A stretch of 64,000 nucleotides of DNA. Origin: JANXSS01 sp040385645 (GTDB taxonomy: Bacteria > Pseudomonadota > Gammaproteobacteria > Burkholderiales > Burkholderiaceae_D). Positions 34,664 to 43,800 of this stretch are shown one piece after another. The notes beneath the pieces are model-generated. The model ran no database searches. It was not told where the DNA came from and saw only the letters and a program-made list of their open reading frames with translations. A program made the position numbers and the translations under genes. Every line of letters starts with the position of its first letter. Position 1 is the stretch's first letter. The stretch is taken from the NCBI GenBank assembly GCA_040385645.1, contig JAZKGZ010000015.1, forward strand, positions 144,716-208,715, in the 5' to 3' direction.

Positions 34664-35353
34664 ATGAAAAAAGTTAACTTTGATGAATACGCAGAAGATT
34701 ACGACGACATACTCCAAGGGCAGCTGAATTTTTTTTCGGAAAATAATCTTTATTTTGCCAAGTACAAAGTTGAGTTGGTAAAAAAATTTTCGAAGGGCTC
34801 TCCGGGTCGAATACTTGAATTCGGGTGCGGCACAGGCCGTAATCTGCAATTCCTGAAAGATGTTTTTCCCGGTTCGACGATTGTTGGGACCGACATTTCT
34901 CAACAGAGCGTAGCCATCGCAAAGCAGCAAAATCCTGAAGCAGAATGCTTTACGCTTACGGATCAGCGTCTAATGGAATGCGAAAAATTTGATTTGATAT
35001 TCGTTGCAGGCGTTTTCCATCATATCGAACCGGCGGAGCGGCCTAAAGTGTTCCGACAACTTAATGCATTGCTGTCTGATACGGGCGCGTTGTTCGTTTT
35101 TGAACATAATCCCTACAACCCGGTGACGCGGAAGATGGTGCGAGAATGCCCGTTCGACACTGATGCAGTTCTTATTCCAATGCCCTCGATGAAAAAATCC
35201 CTGTCCGAATTCGGCTTTGGATTTTTTCGTTCCCGTTATACATTGTTCGTCCCACCTTCATTGTCTGTGTTGAAAAAAATCGAGCATTACATCGGTTGGT
35301 TGCCCATGGGAGGTCAGTATTTTATTCAAGCAAAAAAATGTCGCGCTGCTTAG
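34664..35353 (+). CDS. Class I SAM-dependent methyltransferase
   Basis: 229 residues. Motif I EFGCGTGRNLQFL and acidic loop GTDISQQS, then FDLIFVAGVFHHIEP (motif IV/post). N-terminus MKKVNFDEYAEDYDDIL is typical of ubiE/Methyltransf_11-like proteins. It has no coiled coil and no membrane segment. The substrate is unknown; the place inside the glycan locus suggests sugar or lipid-carrier methylation. Low G+C like its neighbours. It contains the likely ribosome-binding site of the next gene near its end. Confidence 0.78.
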   Translation: MKKVNFDEYAEDYDDILQGQLNFFSENNLYFAKYKVELVKKFSKGSPGRILEFGCGTGRNLQFLKDVFPGSTIVGTDISQQSVAIAKQQNPEAECFTLTDQRLMECEKFDLIFVAGVFHHIEPAERPKVFRQLNALLSDTGALFVFEHNPYNPVTRKMVRECPFDTDAVLIPMPSMKKSLSEFGFGFFRSRYTLFVPPSLSVLKKIEHYIGWLPMGGQYFIQAKKCRAA

Positions 35354-35720
35354 TCGCTACATCGTTGTCGGTGTCGCCAACTCGTTGTTTGGATATGCGT
35401 GCATTTTCCTATTCATGTTCTTCGGGATGTCAGCCGAACTAAGTAATGCACTCGGGTACGCGACAGGATTCGTCGTGTCTTACTTCGCACATAAAAACTG
35501 GACATTTCAGAAAAATACCAAACGCTTCAAAGAGTTTCCCAAATATGCGGTATCGATCTTTGTAGCATACGGCCTGAATTTTCTTACGCTGATTTTTTGT
35601 ACCCGCCAGTTGGACATCAACCCTTACGCTTCACAGCTCATCAGTGGCGTCGTCTATGTTTGCGCATCGTTTGTGATGCTAAAAATGTTTGCTTTTTCTT
35701 CACGGAAAGAGCCAACGTGA
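35319..35720 (+). CDS. gtrA: GtrA-family membrane protein (probable ATT start)
   Basis: GtrA proteins are four-helix membrane proteins thought to flip polyprenyl-linked glucose. The homologous sequence begins LLSRYIVVGVANSLFGY, so it needs codons upstream of the only standard-looking start, a TTG at 35385 that would cut off helix one. No in-frame ATG, GTG or TTG exists in the stretch needed. An ATT at 35319 has GGGAGG 5 nt upstream and gives a normal 133-residue protein; a CTG at 35346 is the alternative. It overlaps the methyltransferase gene by 35 bp in another frame. A frameshift upstream is a further possibility. Confidence 0.72.
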   Translation: MLFKQKNVALLSRYIVVGVANSLFGYACIFLFMFFGMSAELSNALGYATGFVVSYFAHKNWTFQKNTKRFKEFPKYAVSIFVAYGLNFLTLIFCTRQLDINPYASQLISGVVYVCASFVMLKMFAFSSRKEPT

Positions 35721-35946
35721 AGTTGGACCAAGGCCGTTGGCCGGTTGGGTGGTGAACAGGGGACCTGGCGTATTAAAATGACAGGCTTTGCACTTCGGTT
35801 GAGATGAAAAATCTTCTATGGATGCTGCCTATGGCGTACTTAAAGGCAATATTATTCAGAACGACATCCGCTTGATTTCATCGCTATGAATTATCAATAT
35901 CGACAACATCAATACTCGCTGCAGAAATTCTCACGGAATCGAATAC
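35721..35946 (+). other. Intergenic gap between gtrA and gmd
   Basis: 226 bp without a plausible gene. A short hairpin (CCAAGGCC-GTT-GGCC with TTGG after two bases, 35728-35748) could mark the end of the gtrA message, but it has no T run. G+C returns to the level of the core genome from about 35.9 kb. No convincing promoter was found for gmd. Confidence 0.4.
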
Positions 35947-37029
35947 ATGAAAATCGCACTAATCACCGGCGTCACCGGCCAGGACGGCGCTTACCTTGCG
36001 GAACTGCTCTTGAAAAAAGGCTATGAAGTGCATGGCATCAAACGCCGTTCGTCGCTCTTCAACACCGACCGTATCGACCATCTGTATCAAGATCCACACG
36101 TAGACAACCAGCGCTTCGTCCTGCACTACGGCGACCTGACTGACTCCACCAACCTGATTCGCATCATCCAGCAAGTGCAGCCGGACGAGATCTATAACCT
36201 CGCGGCGATGAGCCATGTCGCAGTCAGTTTCGATACGCCCGAATACACGGCGAATGCCGATGGCCTTGGCACGTTGCGCATCCTGGAAGCGATCCGCATC
36301 CTTGGTCTGGAAAAGAAAACCCGCTTCTATCAGGCGTCTACTTCCGAGCTGTACGGGCTGGTGCAGGAAACGCCGCAGAAGGAAACCACGCCGTTCTATC
36401 CGCGCAGTCCCTATGCCGTGGCAAAGATGTACGCCTACTGGATTACCGTGAATTACCGTGAGGCTTATGGCATCTATGCCTGCAACGGCATCCTGTTTAA
36501 TCACGAATCACCACTGCGTGGCGAGACGTTCGTCACGCGCAAGATCACGCGTGCTCTGGCCCGCATCAAGCTCAATCTGCAAGATTGCCTGTACTTGGGC
36601 AACATGGACTCCATGCGGGATTGGGGCCATGCGAAGGATTACGTCGAAATGCAATGGCGCATGCTGCAGCAGGAGCAGGCCGAGGATTTCGTCATTGCTA
36701 CCGGGGTGCAGTATAGCGTGCGTGAATTCGTGGAAGCGGCGGGCAAGGAAATCGATCTGCACATCACGTGGCAGGGTACTGGTGTGGATGAAGTTGGTAT
36801 CGACCAGCATGGCAATACGATCGTGAAGGTCGATCCGCGTTACTTCCGGCCGACCGAAGTCGAGACGCTTCTTGGCGACCCGACCAAGGCCAAGGAAAAG
36901 CTTGGCTGGGTGCCGACTACGACCTTTGCCGAACTGGTGTCGGAAATGATGCGAGAAGACCTGAAAAGTGCCGAGCGCGATGAGCTCGTCAAGAAAAGCG
37001 GGTATTCCACCTATGACTATCACGAGTAA
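35947..37029 (+). CDS. gmd: GDP-mannose 4,6-dehydratase
   Basis: 360 residues. Turns GDP-D-mannose into GDP-4-keto-6-deoxy-D-mannose, the first step to GDP-L-fucose (also to GDP-rhamnose, -perosamine or -colitose). The NADP site GVTGQDGAYLAELL, the specificity region KRRSSLFNTDRIDHLY, catalytic T-S-E and YAVAK-YAYW, and RDWGHAKDYVEAMW-like RDWGHAKDYVEMQW are all conserved. Length is typical. It overlaps fcl downstream by 17 bp, giving a gmd-fcl pair. Confidence 0.96.
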   Translation: MKIALITGVTGQDGAYLAELLLKKGYEVHGIKRRSSLFNTDRIDHLYQDPHVDNQRFVLHYGDLTDSTNLIRIIQQVQPDEIYNLAAMSHVAVSFDTPEYTANADGLGTLRILEAIRILGLEKKTRFYQASTSELYGLVQETPQKETTPFYPRSPYAVAKMYAYWITVNYREAYGIYACNGILFNHESPLRGETFVTRKITRALARIKLNLQDCLYLGNMDSMRDWGHAKDYVEMQWRMLQQEQAEDFVIATGVQYSVREFVEAAGKEIDLHITWQGTGVDEVGIDQHGNTIVKVDPRYFRPTEVETLLGDPTKAKEKLGWVPTTTFAELVSEMMREDLKSAERDELVKKSGYSTYDYHE

Positions 37030-37966
37030 TTTAGTGCCCAAGACAGCAAAAATTTACGTTGCAGGGCATACCGGCCTGGTCGGGGCAGCGCTGGTGCGGC
37101 ACCTGGAACAATGCGGGTATAGCAATCTCGTCACTCGTACGCACGGTGATCTCGACCTGCTCGATCAGCATGCGACCGCCCGGTTTCTGCTCGCTGAAAA
37201 GCCGGATTATATTTTTATGGCGGCCGCCAAGACGGGAGGCATCCATGCCAACAATACCTACCCCGCGGAATTTATTTACCAAAACCTGATGATTCAGGCC
37301 AACATCATCGACGGTGCCTACCTGGCTGGAGTCAAGCGTGCATTGTTTCTAGGGTCGAGCTGCATCTACCCCCGCGATTGCGATCAGCCAATTACCGAGC
37401 ACGCCTTATTGACCGGGCCCTTGGAGCCGACCAACGAACCTTATGCCATCGCCAAGATCGCCGGCATCAAGATGTGCGAGAGCTACAACCGGCAGTTTGC
37501 CACCGAGTACGTAACGGCAATGCCGACCAACCTGTATGGGCCGAACGACAATTACGATCTAGACAGTGGCCATGTGCTGCCGGCCCTGATCCGCAAGGCG
37601 CACGAGGCAAAGCTGCGGGATCAGAAGGAAGTGGTGGTTTGGGGTTCGGGCAAGCCGATGCGCGAATTTTTGTATGTGGACGATCTGGCTGAAGCCTGCG
37701 TGTTTCTGATGGAAAGCGGCATACGTGACGGTATGTTTAATATTGGCACTGGCGAAGATGTCACGATTGCTGCACTGGCCAAAACCATCATTGAAATCGT
37801 GGGCTTTAAAGGCACGATCGTCTTCGATGCCAGCAAACCCGACGGTACGCCGCGCAAGTTGCTGAACGTGGATCGCATCAACCAGCTCGGCTGGCGCGCC
37901 CGCACGTCTCTCAGGGACGGCATTGCCCAGGCATACGCAGATTTTCTGGCGAATGCTGGCCACTGA
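37013..37966 (+). CDS. fcl: GDP-L-fucose synthase (second copy)
   Basis: 317 residues from the ATG at 37013, 17 bp inside gmd; GTG at 37034 is the alternative. Makes GDP-L-fucose from the Gmd product with NADPH. GHTGLVG at the N-terminus, catalytic SSC-IYP, Y-AIA-K, and GHVLPALIRKAHEA with the donor His. The adjacent gmd partner makes fucose synthesis the best prediction. Usual length is 310-325. Confidence 0.92.
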   Translation: MTITSNLVPKTAKIYVAGHTGLVGAALVRHLEQCGYSNLVTRTHGDLDLLDQHATARFLLAEKPDYIFMAAAKTGGIHANNTYPAEFIYQNLMIQANIIDGAYLAGVKRALFLGSSCIYPRDCDQPITEHALLTGPLEPTNEPYAIAKIAGIKMCESYNRQFATEYVTAMPTNLYGPNDNYDLDSGHVLPALIRKAHEAKLRDQKEVVVWGSGKPMREFLYVDDLAEACVFLMESGIRDGMFNIGTGEDVTIAALAKTIIEIVGFKGTIVFDASKPDGTPRKLLNVDRINQLGWRARTSLRDGIAQAYADFLANAGH

Positions 37967-37991
37967 TGCGGGCCACCATGCGAGCCGCTAG

Positions 37992-38747
37992 TTGACGACG
38001 CCCTCGGTCACGCCGCTCGTCACCATTGCCGTACCTTCCTACAATCAGGGCCGGTTCCTGGACGCTGCACTTGCCTCGATCTTCAGCCAGGACGTGCCGA
38101 TGGAAGTGTTCGTGCTCGACGGTGGCTCTTCCGACAATTCATGCGAGGTCATACAAAAGTGGGCTCCGCGTCTGGCGGGATGGCGCAGCCATGCCGACGA
38201 CGGGCAGGCGGCGGCGATCAACGAGGGCATCGCCCAGGGAACGTCACCCTACGTCGCCTGGCTCAATAGCGACGACTGGTTCATGCCGGGTGGGCTGGCG
38301 CAGCTGGTACGCACATTGCAAAACCAGGTCGATGCGCCTGCCGTCTATGGCCGCTGCTGGAACGTCATCGAAAAATCCGGCAAGCGCGCGCCGGTCTGGG
38401 TCGAGCCGTTCGATGAACATCGTCTTGCCCTGCGCTGCATCGTCTCCCAGCCCGGTACGCTGATCCGCCGTACTGCTTGGGAAGCCCTTGGCGGGGTGGA
38501 TGCGGCCATGCACATGGCAATGGATTACGATCTCTGGTGGCGGCTCTACAAGTTCGGTGGGCCGTTAGCGTTCACTGAAGAATTTGTCGCCGTCAATCGC
38601 GAGCATGAAGATACCAAGACCAACACGCAGCGCCGACGCCACTACCGCGAAGCCATCGAAGTGGTGCGCAAGCATTATGGCCGTGTACCCTTGAAATGGT
38701 GGGTGGCGCAGCCCTACGCGGTGTGGTTCCGGTCGCTCGTCGGCTGA
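37992..38747 (+). CDS. Family 2 glycosyltransferase (TTG start)
   Basis: 251 residues. GT-A fold: VTIAVPSYNQGRFLDAAL, VLDGGSSDNS and the metal site AWLNSDDW (DD). Ends with a basic helix, no membrane segment. TTG at 37992 is the only start that keeps the N-terminus intact. Follows fcl by 25 bp. The acceptor is unknown; it could be a fucosyl- or mannosyltransferase for the locus glycan (inference from its neighbours). Confidence 0.8.
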   Translation: MTTPSVTPLVTIAVPSYNQGRFLDAALASIFSQDVPMEVFVLDGGSSDNSCEVIQKWAPRLAGWRSHADDGQAAAINEGIAQGTSPYVAWLNSDDWFMPGGLAQLVRTLQNQVDAPAVYGRCWNVIEKSGKRAPVWVEPFDEHRLALRCIVSQPGTLIRRTAWEALGGVDAAMHMAMDYDLWWRLYKFGGPLAFTEEFVAVNREHEDTKTNTQRRRHYREAIEVVRKHYGRVPLKWWVAQPYAVWFRSLVG

Positions 38748-38762
38748 TCGGCGTTACAGCAC

Positions 38763-39902
38763 ATGCGGGTTCTTCACTTTTATAAAACATCGTTTCCTGA
38801 TACTACCGGCGGCGTTGAACAGGTGATCAACCAAATCGCTCGCGGCACCAGCGCCTTTGGCGTCGAAACCGAAGTACTGTCTCTCACGTCGGCAAAATCT
38901 GCAGTCACCACCACGGTCGATGGTTATTTGACGCACCGCGCCAGGCTCAATTTCGAGATTGCTTCGACAGGGTTTTCCATCGCCGCATTCAAACGCTTTG
39001 CCGACCTTGCGCGTCACGCCGATGTAGTGCATTACCACTATCCCTGGCCGTTCATGGACGTAGTTCATTTTGCGACGCGAATGCGCAAGCCCTGTATCGT
39101 TACCTATCACTCCGACATCATTCGTCAACAACAGCTACTGCAGCTCTACAGGCCGTTGAAACGACGCTTTTTAGCCAGTGTGGATCGTATCGTAGCGACC
39201 TCGCCGAATTATCTTGCCACCAGCGATGTGCTGCAGCAATTTGCAGATAAGGTCACGGTGATCCCAATCGGCATCGACAAAGCGACTTATGCCGTTCCCA
39301 CGGTTGCGCGGCTCGACCACTGGCGTCAGTCGTTCGGCCCAAAATTCTTTTTGTTCGTGGGGGTGCTCCGTTATTACAAAGGTTTACACATCCTGCTCGA
39401 AGCGGCGCAGGGCACAAATTTTCCGATTGTGATCGTCGGTGCCGGGCCGATCGAGCAGGCGTTGAAAGCCCAAGCCCTGGCACTATGCTTATCGAATGTC
39501 CATTTTTTGGGGCAGGTGTCTGAAGAAGATAAAGCAGCCTTACTGACGCTGTGCTACGGAATCGTCTTTCCCTCGCACCTGCGTTCGGAAGCGTTTGGCG
39601 TTTCATTGCTGGAGGGCGCGATGTTCGGCAAACCAATGATTTCCAGCGAGATCGGCACTGGCACCACATTTATCAACATCGATGGTGAAACCGGGCTGGT
39701 CGTGCCGCCTGACGACGTAGTGGCGTTACGCCAGGCGATGGTTTATCTGTGGGAGAAACCCGAGGCAAGTGCGGCGCTTGGGCTCGCTGCAGAGCGGCGT
39801 TATTGGCGCTACTTTACCGCTGAGCAGATGGTGAAATCATATGTGGAACTGTATGAGCTGGTTAGCGCAGACCCCGACATGCAGGGTGGAAAAATGCAGT
39901 GA
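38763..39902 (+). CDS. Family 4 (GT-B) glycosyltransferase
   Basis: 379 residues. The N-terminal MRVLHFYKTSFPDTTGGVEQVI and the C-terminal nucleotide-sugar site SEAFGVSLLEGAMFGKPMIS (E-x7-E) are typical of GT4, often mannosyltransferases of O-antigen clusters that use GDP-sugars. A GDP-mannose or GDP-fucose donor would suit the pathway genes nearby, but this is inference. Last gene of the locus, converging on trhO with 34 bp between stop codons. Confidence 0.85.
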   Translation: MRVLHFYKTSFPDTTGGVEQVINQIARGTSAFGVETEVLSLTSAKSAVTTTVDGYLTHRARLNFEIASTGFSIAAFKRFADLARHADVVHYHYPWPFMDVVHFATRMRKPCIVTYHSDIIRQQQLLQLYRPLKRRFLASVDRIVATSPNYLATSDVLQQFADKVTVIPIGIDKATYAVPTVARLDHWRQSFGPKFFLFVGVLRYYKGLHILLEAAQGTNFPIVIVGAGPIEQALKAQALALCLSNVHFLGQVSEEDKAALLTLCYGIVFPSHLRSEAFGVSLLEGAMFGKPMISSEIGTGTTFINIDGETGLVVPPDDVVALRQAMVYLWEKPEASAALGLAAERRYWRYFTAEQMVKSYVELYELVSADPDMQGGKMQ

Positions 39903-39936
39903 CACGCTTGATTTAGCGTTCAACCCGACTTGTGAT

Positions 39937-40728
39937 TTAACCGACCACGTGCCGCTTGATTTGTGTAATTGCGCAATTCTCCTGTTTGCGCGAGGGTGAT
40001 AGTTCAGTATCCACCGCTCTGCGTTCGTCAAACACAAAACACTCCCCGCGGTAATGCGCTGTTCCAACTTCTTCGAAGTATTTTAGGATGCCACCGTCCA
40101 ACTGGTGGACGTTGTCGAAGCCATTCGCCTGCATATAAATCGCGGCTTTCTCGCAGCGTATGCCGCCGGTGCAGAACGTGACCACGGTCTTACCTGCAAA
40201 TGCGGCTTGCTGCTGCGCTACCTTTTCTGGAAACTCGCTGAATTTTTCGATTTGATAATCCACTGCACCGTCGAACGTGCCGATATCCACCTCGAAGCCG
40301 TTACGGGTGTCTAGCAGCACGACCGGTCGGCCGTTGTCGTCGTGGCCAGCATCGAGCCACTGTTTCAATGTTGCCGCATTCACTGCCGGTGCCCGGCCCA
40401 GTTCCGGTTTGATGAGCGGGTGGCGCATGGTAATGATTTCCGGCTTAAGTTTTACCAGCATGCGCTGGAACGGCTGCGCTTCGGAGCCACTTTCCTTGAT
40501 TTCAAGATCGACGAACTGCGGGTCACTTCTGATCCAGGCAAGAAATACATCGATTGATGCCCGCGTGCCAGCAAGAAACAGATTGATGCCTTCGGGGGCG
40601 AGCAGTATGGTGCCTTTTAAGGCGAGGTCCGTGCAACGTTCGAGAAACGCTTGCCGCATCGGTTCACCGGCATCCAGGCTGATGAATTTGTATGCAGCAA
40701 TGTTAACAATCGGATAACTTTTAAGCAT
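39937..40728 (-). CDS. trhO: tRNA uridine-34 hydroxylase TrhO (rhodanese domain)
   Basis: 263 residues. N-terminal alpha/beta domain (YKFISLDAGEPMRQAFLERC...GTILLAPEGINLFLAG) and C-terminal rhodanese domain with the active-site Cys in CTGGIRCEKAA. YceA/TrhO makes 5-hydroxyuridine at position 34 of tRNAs using oxygen. The C-terminus lacks the extra Cys-rich tail of some relatives. It is divergent from dnaE. Confidence 0.9.
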   Translation of the reverse strand: MLKSYPIVNIAAYKFISLDAGEPMRQAFLERCTDLALKGTILLAPEGINLFLAGTRASIDVFLAWIRSDPQFVDLEIKESGSEAQPFQRMLVKLKPEIITMRHPLIKPELGRAPAVNAATLKQWLDAGHDDNGRPVVLLDTRNGFEVDIGTFDGAVDYQIEKFSEFPEKVAQQQAAFAGKTVVTFCTGGIRCEKAAIYMQANGFDNVHQLDGGILKYFEEVGTAHYRGECFVFDERRAVDTELSPSRKQENCAITQIKRHVVG

Positions 40729-40811
40729 GGGAAAAAAAGGGGGAGCAGCAAAAGACGAGCATTATAAACTTCCGGTTTTGCAAAATTCGAGCGGTCCCAG
40801 CGCGGTAAAAT

Positions 40812-43800
40812 ATGGGCATGACCACTCACCAATTTACCCACCTTCGCCTGCATACCGAATACTCCATCGTCGACGGCCTAGTACGTGTCGACGACGTCGT
40901 CGACGCTGCCGCCAACGACGCCCAGCCGGCGTTGGCGATTACCGATCTGTCGAACCTGTTCGGTATGGTTAAGTTCTACAAGGCGGCACGCAAGAAAGGC
41001 ATCAAGCCGATTGTCGGCTGCGATGTATGGATCACCAACGACAACGACCGCGACAAGCCATCCCGGCTTTTGCTGCTGGTTAAAAACAATGCCGGTTATC
41101 TGCAACTCTGCGAGCTGATCTCGCGCGCTTTTTTGGAAAACATCCACCGTGGTCGGGCCGAATTGCGCGCCGAATGGCTGGCCCAGCAACCGCCAGGCGG
41201 CCTGATTGCGCTCTCGGGTGCGCAGTTTGGCGACATCGGCATCGCACTGGAAAACGGTAATTTGGCTGCCGCCGAACGATGTGCCAAACGCTGGGCAACG
41301 ATCTTCGACGGCCATTTTTATATTGAAGTTCAGCGTGCCGGGCAGGCGAATATGGCGCAGCAGGTGCGCCAGCTCGTAGCACTCGCTGCACGTCTGTCGT
41401 TGCCGGTCGTGGCCACCCATCCGGTGCAGTTTTTATCGTGTGAGGAATTTACGGCGCACGAAGCGCGTACCTGCATATCGGAGGGTGAAATTCTTGCCAA
41501 TCCACGTCGCACGCGTCGCTTCAATGCGCAGCAATGCTTCAAGACGCAAGCAGAAATGGCGACATTGTTCGTTGATATGCCTGCCGCACTCGTCAACACG
41601 GTGGAAATTGCCAAACGCTGCAACCTCACGCTTGAACTAGGCAAGCCGCGCTTGCCGGAGTTTCCGATTCCCGGCGGTTTATCGGTAGACGAGTTTTTGC
41701 GGGTGCAGGCGCGGGAAGGGCTGGCGGTGCGGCTGGCGCATCTTTATCCGGATGCGGATGTGCGTGAAAATAACCGTGAACGTTATGAATCACGTCTGAC
41801 ATTCGAGACCGACACCATCATCAAGATGGGGTTTCCGGGTTATTTTTTGATCGTCGCCGATTTCATCCAGTGGGCCAAGAACAATGGCGTGCCGGTCGGC
41901 CCTGGCCGTGGCTCCGGCGCCGGCTCGCTCGTGGCGTATTCGCTGTCGATCACCGATCTCGATCCGCTAGCCTACAACCTCCTATTCGAACGTTTTTTGA
42001 ATCCGGAACGGGTATCCATGCCCGACTTCGACATCGACTTTTGCCAGGAAGGGCGCGACCGGGTCATTCAATACGTGAAAGACCGGTATGGTAAAGATGC
42101 CGTGTCGCAGATCGCGACCTTCGGCACCATGGCCGCCAAAGGTGCCATTCGCGATGTCGGCCGCGTGCTCGACATGGGTTACAACTTTTGCGACGGTATC
42201 TCGAAACTGATTCCTTTCAAGCCCGGCCGTCTGGTGACGATTGCCGACGCCAGGAAAGAAGAGCCGATGCTGGCCGAGCGCGAAGCGAATGAAGAGGAGG
42301 TTTCGCAATTGCTCGCCTTGGCCGAAAAGGTCGAAGGCATTACCCGCAACGTCGGCATGCATGCCGGGGGCGTGCTGATTGCCCCCGGAAAATTGACAGA
42401 TTTTTGTCCGCTTTATACCCAGGGTGGAGAAAGCGGCGTGGTGTCGCAATACGACAAGGACGATGTGGAAGCCGTCGGCCTAGTCAAATTCGATTTTCTT
42501 GGCCTGACCACGCTGACGATCCTCGATCGTGCCGTGCGCTACGTTAAGCAACTCGATCCGGCGATGGCCGACTTCAGTCTGGAAAGCTTGCCACTCGACG
42601 ATGCCGCCTCTTACGATCTTTTAACGAAAGCAAAAACCGTTGCCGTGTTTCAGCTAGAGAGCCGCGGTATGCAGGGCATGTTAAAAGATGCCCGTCCGGA
42701 CCGCTTCGAAGACATCATCGCGCTGGTGGCGCTCTATAGGCCAGGGCCGATGGACTTGATTCCGGATTTTTGTCGTAGAAAACACGGCGAGCGTTTCGAT
42801 TATCCCGATCCGCGTACCGAAGGCATTTTGTCCGAAACTTACGGCATAATGGTCTATCAGGAACAGGTCATGCAGATGGCCCAGGTGGTAGGTGGCTATT
42901 CCCTGGGTGGTGCCGATCTACTGCGACGGGCGATGGGCAAGAAGAAGGCCGAAGAAATGGCGGAGCATCGCCAGATCTTCCGCGACGGTGCGGCCAAAGA
43001 CGGCTTAAGCAACGATAAAGCCGATGAAATCTTCGACCTGATGGAAAAGTTCGCCGGCTACGGTTTTAATAAATCTCATGCCGCTGCCTATGCTTTGTTG
43101 TCGTACCACACGGCGTATCTGAAGGCGCATCATCCGGCGGCGTTCATGGCCGCCAACCTGTCGCTGGCAATGGACGATACCGACAAGATCAAGATACTCG
43201 TCGTGGATACCTTGGAAGTTTGCAAGCTCAAGTTGCTGCCGCCCGATATCAACCACTCCGATTACCGTTTCATGCCGGTTGCCAGGTCAGGAAAAAAAGC
43301 CAGTGAGATTCGATACGGCCTCGGTGCGATCAAGGGTTCCGGGCAAAGCGCGATCGAAGCAGTTATGGCGGCGCGCATTGATGGCCCATTTACCGATTTA
43401 TTCGATTTTTGCAAGCGTGTGGATAAACGGCAAATCAATCGTCGCACCATCGAGTCGTTGATACGCTCGGGTGCATTCGACTGCTTCGGTGCCGACCGTG
43501 CGGTACTGCTGGCTTCGGTCAGCATGGCAATGGATAGCGCGGAGCAAGCCGAAGCAGCCGCCAACCAGGTCAGCCTCTTCAACGGCGAGGACGATGAATT
43601 CCATGCCACGCCAGCGTATGTCAATGTCGCGCCTTGGAGCGAAAAGCAGCGTTTGACCGAAGAAAAGGCGGCTCTGGGCTTTTATCTGTCCGGCCATCTA
43701 TTCCATGCCTACCAAGAGGAAGCACGACGCTTTGCTCGCATCCGACTATTTGATCTGGCCGCGTCGCGCGAGCCGCGCATGATCGCTGGCGTAATCTGCG

